64,000 nt of DNA from Butyriboletus loyo (lineage: Eukaryota > Basidiomycota > Agaricomycetes > Boletales > Boletaceae): positions 109,039 through 173,038 of the forward strand of contig JBBPSI010000032.1 of assembly GCA_038093515.1 (NCBI GenBank). Reading direction: 5' to 3'. This document shows positions 55,590 to 64,000 of this stretch, piece by piece. The position numbers and the translations under genes are program-made. Within the stretch, counting starts at the first letter, position 1; every line of letters begins with the position of its first letter. Below the pieces are notes generated by a model that searched no databases, had not been told where the DNA came from, and saw only the letters and a program-made list of their open reading frames with translations.

Positions 55590-57487
55590 ATGATGGACGT
55601 CGACCCGATCGATTCTGAAATTGCGAACCAATACACGACACGACAGCCCCGACGACGTCTCGCACGCCCCGTCGACGATGCCCATCCCTTTGATCTCGAC
55701 ACCTACATCGCCAGCTACACCGGTAAGATTACCACAACTCTCCCAAGGACGACTTACTGACCGTGCACAGGTCGTACTGCCGTAGACAGACTCATCACCA
55801 TCACCGCGTCCTGCCCTTCCATTGCCCCACAAGCTCTGAAACTCGCGTTCAGCCACCTGTACCGTCTTCGCGATCCGTCACTCATCCAGGCTGCCTTGTC
55901 AGCGTATGCGAGTGCCGCGGCGTTGCCAGAGGGTCAGGGGTTACCACCTTCTGGGGATGTCGTGGTCGTGGATACCGCCTGGATCGAGGAGGTGACCAAG
56001 AAGAATGTAGCGGAGCGGACGAAATTGGAGGTCGAGCTTAAGACGTATACGAATAACATGATCAAGGAAAGCATACGGGTGCGTGGGCCGTCTTTCCTTT
56101 TGTGTGTGTGTGTTGGGATCGTGTTCATGATGGAACAGATGGCACACAGAGATCTTGGAGAGCATTATCGTGCCACTGGCGATTTCGCCTCGGCATTGAA
56201 ACATTTCACGAAATCACGCGAATTTTGTTCGACGAGTAAGCATGTACTAGACATGTGTCTTTCTGTTCTGGAGGTACGTCGGGACTACCCAAGCTTTACT
56301 GGGTCCATGGAGACAATCGATCGTGTTTTCAGTTCGTGATCGAGCAACGGAACTATACACACATATCCTCCTACATTTACAAAGCGGATGGGGCTTTGGA
56401 AAGCACAGCTACAGCTACCGCTGGTAGTGCAGAAGGCGGCGCGACCGCCGCATCGGCCCAACCCCCATCCAAAAAACCGAGCCCCGAGCGCGAGCAGGTT
56501 CAATCAAAGCTTGATTTCGCTATGGCTCTATCATACCTTGGACAAGGTAATTACGAGAAGGCAGCCTCGTTATTCCTACGACTCGGCCCCCCTGAACAAC
56601 TTGGGGATTGGGTTGGGAAGGTGGGTGACAGTCCCGGTGGTTTACACAATGACCTCGACCTCGACCGTACAGCTCGTTGCCCCAGGTGACATTGCCATCT
56701 ATGGCACGATTTGTGCTCTTGCAAGCCTCTCTCGCTCTGCCATCAAGGCGCAACTCCTCCGAAACCCCGTTTTCTCCGCATACATAGAACAAGAAGCATA
56801 TGTCCGTGACCTCATACAAGCATACATGTCCAGCGATTTCAAAAAAACGCTTGAGATCCTCTCCAGATATTCGGTGAGATTCCCCTCCCCCCCTTTTTTT
56901 TTATCCGCACTGATATGTCATGATATTGTTGGAATAGACAAGACATTGTATAGACATACACCTCGGAGTTCACGTGAACGACGTCACTCAACATTTGAGG
57001 CAAACAGCCATCGTACTCTACTTCCAGCCATTCGAAACAATCCGCCTTGACCGCATGGCATCGGCGTTTGGTTGGAGTATCGAGGAGGTCGAACGGGAAG
57101 TTGTTACCCTCATTCAAAGTGGTCAAATCCAGGGACGCGTGGATAGCCAGAATAAGGTAATAATTCATGGACCACAGCATGAAGCTAGCTTGCATGATAC
57201 ATCCACTCCCTTCATAGATCTTGAAGGCAAAAAAGACGGACCACCGCGCAGAGCTGTTTGAGCACGCCATGAAGACGGCGTCGGACATCCAGAGCACGAA
57301 CCGCAAACTGCTTTTGCGCATGCGACTGTGAGTTCAAGAATGGTTTCATAGCTTCATTTGGGTAGACATTGACTCGTTCATTTCGTGCAGACAACAAGCA
57401 GACTTGGTCGTCAGGAATCCCAAGTCAAGACGAGATCAAGCCCAGAACCTCTTCGAGTCTTCCATGGTTATGAGCGAGCTCATCTAA
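55590..57487 (+). CDS. CSN1: COP9 signalosome subunit 1
   Basis: CSN1 is a scaffold subunit of the COP9 signalosome, which removes NEDD8 from cullin-RING ligases. Eight exons (55590-55722, 55771-56078, 56139-56273, 56333-56620, 56673-56873, 56938-57156, 57218-57327, 57391-57487) give 496 aa. The N-terminal part has HPFDLDTYIASYTGRTAVDR. The RPN7-type helical repeats follow, with ESIRMAHRDLGEHYRATGDF (joined across intron 2) and ALKHFTKSREFCSTSKHVLD. The PCI domain near the C-terminus has RQTAIVLYFQPFETIRLDRM and EVERDVV-like EVEREVVTLIQSGQIQGRVD. A low-complexity Ala/Gly insert stands at about residues 205-235. A GT microsatellite lies in intron 2. All joins keep the frame. A second ATG directly follows the first. 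Confidence 0.9.
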
Positions 57488-57590
57488 GATAGAAACGCTA
57501 CCTAGCTTACCCACCTTGGCATTTAGCACAACACAGAAATGCAAATGAGGATCTGCGTATGCGAACAGTGAGATACAACAAATGTATAGA

Positions 57591-58785
57591 TTACAGTGAC
57601 GAGTCCCCAAAATACTCGTTTACCAGTGCCTCTTTCTGTAGTTTGAGTAGCACGCCTTCCATTTCTTCCCTGGTCGGCATTTTTGGCGGTAGGAGGTCCT
57701 CTGGTAAGAGGAATGGGATATACGACGCTGCCAGCTGGACGTGGGCTTCCATCGAATTTGGTGCAGGGGTTGGTGTGACCGGTTGTTGGTCTGAGTCTGT
57801 CTTGGATCGTTTGGTGCTTTCGGGTGAAGGGTCGTCCTCATTTGCCATGGTGGCATCGCCATCGGCTTTCCGCTTTGCACCATTGGTCGATGACGATGTA
57901 TTGACAGGCGGTGAATCAGACGGAGCAGCGGCTGTAGACCGTCTGGGACCACGAGGAAGGTCGGGTATGGGATCGTCCTCCGGGATCTCAAGCACCTCGC
58001 GAATCCGTAGCTGTGCCTCCCGCCACTCTGCCTCCTCCCCCTCCCTCTCATACTCGATCAACTCATTCCCCAACTGTGTCTCGTCTAAATCCCCAAAGTA
58101 GGCTGGCCCTTGGTGCATAAACTTTTTGTAATACGCCAGAGCTTGGTTTTCTTCTTCTTCCTCTTTTTTTCGACTTTGGAAGAGTTCGCGAATGCCGGGG
58201 AGTTCTTTGGCGCGACCAAAGTACCTGGTAGATCATGGGAGGTGAGTGAAGTGAAACGGGGTAGGAAGAGAGAGGGGACGGACTTGTATCCTTTAGTACC
58301 GGGTACTTCCTTGCCGTCGTCGTCGAGCATGGCGACATTTCGCCTGTAATTCGCACCTCCGAGACCGATGATTTGATTCTCCCAATGTCGCTTTTCGCGC
58401 AACAGTTTATTGATCTCGTCGTTCAAATCTCGCACCTCGTAGTCGGTCAGACCAGCTGCACAGATACCGGCGCCGGGGGGTCATGAATGGGAAGTGTGAA
58501 GACGGGCATTGAACCGAAATAAGGGGGCTACGCACAGTCCTGAATTTTAGAGACCTTTCTACTGATCTCGCGTAGGATTTCGCCTCGCCAGCGTTCGCAT
58601 TCACGCAGGCTTTTGCATGCACTGGCCATCTTGGGCCGTTTATCAGCACGGGTACCGAGGCCCAGCTCAGCCGCTTGGGCTTCGCGAAAGCGATAGAGCA
58701 TGGACTGCGCCTTCTCTTCATTACGTGCCTACAGGGAGTTATTGGTATGCATTGGTCGCTTTTGAAAAATATATAGACGTGCCAT
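57591..58785 (-). CDS. ISY1: Pre-mRNA-splicing factor ISY1
   Basis: ISY1 belongs to the NineTeen complex and acts at the catalytic core of the spliceosome. Exons 58785-58783, 58728-58536, 58455-58284 and 58224-57591 give 333 aa. The first exon would be the ATG alone, and the protein then reads ARNEEKAQSMLYRFREAQAA, as expected for the family (MARN...EKA). Later come CKSLRECERWRGEILREISR, DYEVRDLNDEINKLLREKRH, GLGGANYRRN and ELPGIRELFQ. The C-terminal third is acidic with a Ser/Thr/Pro-rich stretch. The first intron starts with GC (GCACGT); if it is not used, translation would begin at the Met ten codons into exon 2. The gene is convergent with CSN1, 103 bases apart. Confidence 0.88.
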
Positions 58786-58928
58786 GGCGGTGTGTTGGAA
58801 GTGGTATGTGAGGAAAGTGTCACTGGAGGTTTGTTTGGCAAGAGCTTTAGAAACAAACAGATCCACGTGGCTTTATCCAACAGCCGAGAGCCTTATTAAG
58901 TTGCAAGTTAATCTCCAACCCTCGTCCG
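58786..58928. promoter_or_regulatory. 143-bp bidirectional promoter of ISY1 and the N-methyltransferase gene
   Basis: The two genes diverge from start codons only 143 bases apart, so both promoters and leaders must lie in this interval. No clear TATA box on either side was found; a GCCACGTGG palindrome at about 58.86 kb (E-box core CACGTG) is the most notable motif. Confidence 0.45.
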
Positions 58929-60813
58929 ATGTCACCTCAATTCTCAAAAGAAGACATTCAAGAAGAACAAGTTCACTTCTCAAACGTCGTATCCACATTC
59001 AAACAATATGCTCAGTACTCGGTAATGGACCTCGTCATGCGCCGTTCGCGTTGTTGAAATACTGACATGCTGGATCCGCTTCTTCGTCTTGATCGCTCAC
59101 AGCTGACCGCCAACGATCGCCGCAGAAAGGATCTTTACACGCTTCCACGTGCAGACAAGGCATTGCTCGACTCGATAGGCTACAGAAGCAAACTTCAAGA
59201 AATCGACACGGCCATCCTTGCCAATGCCGACATCTTGCATAAAATCGTCGCGAATCCGGAAATATTTGGACATGATGTAATTGTGGGAGAGGGAGGGGTG
59301 GGGGAAGATGTGATATTGGAGGATTCGGAGCGTCCTTTGCAACGGTCATCGGGATTCCGTGGACAAGGCAGGTTGATTCGGAGGAAACGTCAGACTCGGG
59401 CTATTCCATGGTTGGCGTTTTTCAGGTGGTGATCAACCGCGCCCGCATAGTCACTCTAACGATGGGAAAACACTGGATCCGAGAAAACCGCACCGACAAG
59501 ATCAGGGGAAGTACAAACCCACGGACTTTGATATGGACAAGTTGAGAAGCACGCTCAAACAGTTCGTCCGCGATTGGAGCGAAGATGTACGTATTTCCTT
59601 GTTCCCGCATTCCTTTTGCCATCCGTTATCGATGCCTCACCAGGGAAAGGTCGAGCGTGATTTGTGCTATGAGCCGATGAAAAAGGCCCTCGAGGGGTGC
59701 TTCGAGGGTCGAGACAGGTTATATCAGACTTTCTAGTGAAGTTTGACTAGTTGTTGACTTGAATGCTTCAGGCGAACGATCAGAGTCCTCGTCCCCGGGG
59801 CAGGTCTGGGGAGATTGGCATTTGACGTCGCGAGGCTCGGTTGAGGGGATCTGCTATCCGAACTCGAGGTGCGGTACTGACCCGCCCACCAGGTTTCGCT
59901 TGTCAAGGAAACGAATTCTCTCATTACATGCTCCTCTCCTCGTACTTCATCCTCAACAAGTACGCTTCCAAGCTTACTACTATCGGCTCTACCTAACCTA
60001 TGCCCAAGGACCGAATCGATCGAGCAACACACCATATACCCATACATCCACTCGTTTTCGAATATCCCTTCCAAATACTCCCTGCTTCGACCTGTAAAAA
60101 TACCCGACGTCCTCCCGTCTGATCTACCTTCTGGATCTGACTTTTCCTTGGTGGCTGGTGCGCGCTCATCTTTCTTCCGCTTGTATATTTTTTGCTGCAG
60201 CTCCACGCCAGGTGACTTTGAAGAGATATACGGTGCTGAAGATACGGATGAAAGCGAACCGCATGCCGGACAATGGGACGCCGTGCTGACCTGCTTCTTC
60301 ATCGATACCGTAAGGCTCATCCCGACGTATCCCGAATCACACGTTTCCACTCAACCCTTGATCCCAGGCCAAGAACATCGTGAATTACCTCCGTGTCATA
60401 CATCGCATCCTTGCGCCGGGTGGCATTTGGATCAACCTCGGTGGGTACCTTGAGCAGCATGCCAATGCCCTTCGTTCGTTCGAGCGCCACACCTTACCCT
60501 TCCAGGCCCGTTGTTATGGCACTTTGAAAACAACAGCACCAACGACCCGTCGATAGAGTTAGATTTGGAGGAGGTAAAAGCATTGGCGCGCAACATGGGT
60601 TTTCGGCTGAGCGTGAGTCTCTTTTATTTTGACCGACAACGTTCGGTGTTCCTATGGGCTAGAGTGCACATGATGCAATGTATGTGCATTGATTCGACTG
60701 ACGTTGACCGTCGGCAGGACGAGCGGACGATCGAGACGAGTTATACGAGCAACGATCGGTCTATGCTTGGATATATTTACAGGGCTGCATTTTGGAAGGC
60801 GACAAAGGAATAG
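58929..60813 (+). CDS. CARNMT1: Carnosine N-methyltransferase-like protein (N2227 family)
   Basis: This is a SAM-dependent methyltransferase of the family that makes anserine in animals; the fungal substrate is uncertain. Eleven exons (58929-59021, 59103-59358, 59426-59586, 59644-59717, 59772-59839, 59893-59959, 60009-60157, 60212-60309, 60368-60440, 60506-60612, 60718-60813) give 413 aa. The N-terminus has [13 protein letters not shown] and [12 protein letters not shown]. The SAM-binding loop is [14 protein letters not shown] (about residue 205), followed by [18 protein letters not shown]. The family motifs are AGDFEEIYG (about 289) and [20 protein letters not shown], then [14 protein letters not shown]. 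The end of exon 2 (59358) is the least certain boundary; the inserted 35 residues there are Gly/Glu-rich and not conserved. Confidence 0.85.
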
Positions 60814-61638
60814 AAGTCTGCTTCTACTTATCGGTCGGACAACGGGTGCCAAAAAATCAAAAATTGCTTGATGAATTCATTGGGGTGACTTGCAGCGCAT
60901 TCTGGTGAGTTCCCCACGAGGACGCATGTGCCCTCCTAAAAGCTTCATGTTGGCTCTGTCGCGTGACACCCTCTTTTGATACGACGCGACTCGTTCGATA
61001 TGAAGCCTCTCCCCTTTCAGAGGACAAAAGGACTGGTCAGCTCGGCTGCAACGCCGTGTCTTGGAGCGTTTTGCAGTGCTGAAAACCGTGAACACGAATA
61101 CGACCGCGACGACTTTGAGGCGCAACGTTTTTGAGAGTACATTCACTTTTGGGCGACGGGCATAGTTGAACGTGCGTCGTTCACCAAGGTCGGTCGGAAG
61201 CCGAGGATGGTCGTTGGGTTGATTGTCGTCGTCGTCCTTTAGTTGGGTGACGCACCGGATCGACGACGACGGCCCTTTACGTTGAACAACGCGGCGACGA
61301 CGGAGGGACCAAGTGTATTTCACTGGAAGAGTCGTTATTTGCCTCTCATCCCGTGTTTGACGAGGAAACATTGTATGAACGACCTGAACGTTCACCCAGT
61401 TGCACTGAGGAAGGACGTTTCGCAAGCATGTCCTCATTCCAAAGGGCCGGTCATGCACAGCCAACCAAGCACTCTCAGGCTTGGAAACCCCACGCGAGAA
61501 AACAAAGGCTAACATTAATCCCTTGACACGATCGAACGTTCACATCCGCAGTGCCTCGTCAATTTCGAGGGGGCCGCCGTCCCGTCATGGTATCTTGCCA
61601 TCGTCAATATTCCCCCCTTTCCATCACACCTTTTCCTT
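60814..61638. other. Gap between convergent genes
   Basis: This tail-to-tail gap of 825 bases holds the two 3' untranslated regions and a minus-strand open frame described separately. No RNA gene was seen. Confidence 0.35.
60877..61515 (-). CDS. Uncertain open reading frame (212 codons)
   Basis: The frame starts with an ATG at 61515 and is open for 212 codons without an intron. The product is strongly basic, with KRSKTRRCSR and RRRRVVQRKG runs and one hydrophobic stretch, LKVVAVVFVFTVFS. No domain was recognised. It fills a gap between two convergent genes. All other genes here have introns, so a chance frame in GC-rich DNA is a fair alternative. Confidence 0.25.
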   Translation of the reverse strand: MLAFVFSRGVSKPESAWLAVHDRPFGMRTCLRNVLPQCNWVNVQVVHTMFPRQTRDERQITTLPVKYTWSLRRRRVVQRKGPSSSIRCVTQLKDDDDNQPNDHPRLPTDLGERRTFNYARRPKVNVLSKTLRLKVVAVVFVFTVFSTAKRSKTRRCSRADQSFCPLKGERLHIERVASYQKRVSRDRANMKLLGGHMRPRGELTRMRCKSPQ

Positions 61639-63920
61639 TTACTGACTTTTCCCCCTACCCACCCCTCCACTCTCACCCGTCATCCCCGCCTTCATTGCCC
61701 GCTTCACCTCCCTCAACCGCCTGCTCCGTTGAATCCCAAATCCATCTTCAAACACCCACCTCACCTCTTCCAAACTTAACCCGGCCGTCTCTGGGAAACA
61801 ATAGATACAAAAGATGAACCCGAGGAGACAGAGTCCGGCGTAGAATCCGAATGCTCCCGAAGGGGTGATTTGAACCATGAGCGAGAGGTAGGTCGAGTTG
61901 ATGATGAGGTTGGCACCCCAGTTGGTGGCTGTCGCGAGGGAGGTCCCGATGCCGCGAACTAGAGAGGGAGTGGAAGGAAAGGACGAGGAAATAAGATACG
62001 TAAGAAGTTGAAGGGATCAGCGAACCGACACAAATAACAAGTGCGAAAAAGGCATGTACCTTCGAGCCTAAAGAGTTCACCCTGTTGCCAAGGCACGTTC
62101 CCCAATCCGCTCGCATACGACGCGACGAAGATGATCATTGACAGCAACACGATCGCAGACCAGACTTGTGAGTAGTGTTCGCCCGTGACGAGCACGCCGC
62201 CCGTGTGTTCGGTCATAACTGGGAACAAAGAATGGCGCGTCAACATGGGCTCGAATCCAAGTACAGTGTGAGCGTGAACGCGCACAGTGGAATGCAACGG
62301 CGGCCAGTGTCAACCCGACGATCATCCCAGGGGCAGACCACAACATGATCCGTCTCCTACCGATAATATCGATCCACCTACAAAGGTACCGTGAGCACGG
62401 TCACTGCAATGTTTGACCCAAAAACGAACTGGAACGCAACCAGCGTAAACACAAAGTTGGTTCCAGAAATGATGAGTCCAACCGCTGTCGGTTGATTAAA
62501 CCCAATTTCTTGAAAGAGCGACGCCGAATAATACATGAGCGTGTTGAATCCACACAGTTGTTGAAATGCTTGCATGCCACAAGCAACGACTTTTTCGACG
62601 ATCGGATAAGATGTGACGCAAGGTTTAGTCAACGCCCAGTGAACGCGGGCAGATCAAAAAGACGTACTCAACGCACGACGATTGGCTGGAGTCCAGAGCA
62701 TCGAACCGAGCCGTTGCCAAAAGGTGGTCGAGTTTGCGATCTCGATACTTTGCCGAACGGTCGCGTGGAGGACGCTGAGCTAGGAAGCGTCACAGTCGAG
62801 TACACGTACAAGCAATCCGCGGGATCGTTTACCTTGCGCTCGACTTGCTCCGGGGTAGCTGTCGTGTACACGCGAGCAAGCACCCTATAAGCAGCGTCCA
62901 TACTCCCTCTCCGTACCAGAATACGTGCTGTCCCGAGACGTTGACGTCCATACGTCAGCCCGATACTATACACAAGCCACTACAGGATACTAAACGCTCA
63001 CGGGATTCAGGTAGAAACGCCAATACGGCGAGCTGTAGTCCGGCGGGCAGCGCACTCAATCCGACCATCCACCGCCAACCACCGTTCACGTTCGCAAAGC
63101 CCGCATCGATACCGTAGGCAATGACTTGTCCGAGGGTGATCATGACGACGTTGAGAACCACCATTCGACCTCGGAGACGCGTAGGGGAGAGTTCTTGGAT
63201 GTAGAGTGGAGCTATGCAGGATGCGAGGCCTACGCCAATGCCGATCAAGAAACGGCCTCCGATCTACATAGGACGGGGAGATGGGTTGCACAGTGTGATA
63301 CAGGAAAAAGAGAGGGAAAGCTTACCATACTCCATACGGTACGACAGACAGCTTGTCCGATGGCGCCACCAATGAAGATGAAATCTGCAATGCCGAGGAC
63401 AAGTCGGCGACCTGTCCAATCTGACATGGCACCTGCGAGGAGACCACCCAGTAGAGCGCCCAACGTCGTCGCTGAGGTGATGAATTCCTGTAGAATAGAG
63501 TAGAATAGAACACCAAGTGAGCTTAGCGACAAAAAACACTCACCTTTTGTCCATCTGAGAGGACAGCTGGTCCCAAATCGCCCTTGATTGTCACGAGTGC
63601 ACCAGAGACGACGCCGGTATCATAGCCTAAGAGCATGAAAGCCCATCAACGAACATAGACACGCGTGTAGAATCCTCTGCCTGGGACTAACCAAAGAGCA
63701 AACCAGAGATGGTACAGCAACAGACGAGAAGCCAAACGAACCAGGTGGTCCGTTCTTCGCCCTCGATCGTGACCGCATACTCTGAAATCTCGCCTATCGC
63801 CGCGCAGTGAACAATATCATCAAATACCTCTCTGTCTGGTTTGTCGTGCGCCGGGTGCTTTTCGTCGGTGTTCCCTGGTGACACGGACGAGTGTACGTTT
63901 TCGTGTTCTTTGAGGGTCAT
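61639..63920 (-). CDS. ITR1: Major facilitator sugar transporter, myo-inositol type
   Basis: This is a plasma-membrane proton symporter of the sugar porter family. Ten exons with short introns run from the ATG at 63920 to the stop at 61639, about 530 aa with twelve helices. Helix 1 ends [16 protein letters not shown] (split by intron 1). The loop has [10 protein letters not shown], and helices 4-5 have [20 protein letters not shown] and PTRLRGR. PESPRILVRRG stands before the central loop. [20 protein letters not shown] follows in helix 7, and the second half has [17 protein letters not shown] and [20 protein letters not shown]. The end is [30 protein letters not shown] and the long central loop fit myo-inositol transporters (Itr1/Itr2) best. 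The acceptor before IVACGMQAF (GAAAAAG) lacks a pyrimidine tract but is the only one that keeps the frame. Confidence 0.9.
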
Positions 63921-64000
63921 GCGTTGGCGATGCAGACGGTATGATGTGGTTGAACGGATGAATGATCTTTGACACTGTGCTTTCAGTTTGGATCAAACGA
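63921..64000. other. Upstream edge of the transporter gene
   Basis: This is the leader and promoter of the minus-strand transporter, cut by the window end. No element was recognised. Confidence 0.4.

Noticed and set aside
58407..58880. 157-codon minus-strand frame over ISY1
   Set aside because: It is a shifted frame of the ISY1 second and third exons; the ISY1 frame matches the family throughout.
1..64000. CRISPR arrays, operons or bacterial mobile elements
   Set aside because: All recognised genes are eukaryotic with spliceosomal introns; no spaced direct repeats of CRISPR type were seen.

Overview
The window is nuclear DNA of a filamentous basidiomycete, most likely an agaricomycete of the Cantharellales/Ceratobasidiaceae type. 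This is inferred from genes split by many 45-65 base introns, from several fungal DUF6533 and seven-helix membrane protein genes, and from an ABC exporter of the a-pheromone (Ste6) class. No species can be named from the sequence alone.

Layout. (1) 1-13.9 kb is accessory DNA built from duplicated units. One DUF6533 membrane protein gene lies on the minus strand (350-2065). Two tandem units of about 3.7 kb (6.53-10.24 and 10.24-13.85 kb) each carry a plus-strand DUF6533 copy, and a further stop-bearing copy lies at 3.98-4.83 kb. A second, eroded gene type sits tail-to-tail with each copy. (2) 14.2-24.9 kb holds a small unknown gene, a full-length Ste6-like ABC transporter (1479 aa) and a long PEX3 (661 aa). 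(3) 25.4-49.5 kb holds a family of WD40 genes: three intact minus-strand paralogues (563, 578 and 517 aa) and one decayed copy. They are interleaved with relics of an unknown gene, a seven-helix membrane protein gene, acetyl-CoA synthetase, a small unknown gene and a solo LTR. (4) 50.4-51.8 kb holds a second seven-helix gene that appears frame-damaged. (5) 53.6-63.9 kb is a compact block of conserved genes: NOP53 (ribosome biogenesis), an intron-bearing tRNA-Ala(CGC), CSN1 (COP9 signalosome), ISY1 (splicing), an N2227-type carnosine N-methyltransferase and a myo-inositol-type sugar transporter.

The conserved genes serve ordinary cell functions and do not form a pathway cluster. The parts most worth pursuing are the WD40 paralogue family, whose disordered tail ends in a C-terminus conserved in all copies, the 15-base microexon of the DUF6533 genes, and five apparent GC-AG introns in four conserved genes. 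Exon boundaries were read by eye from GT/GC-AG signals, reading frame and family conservation; no transcript evidence was available.
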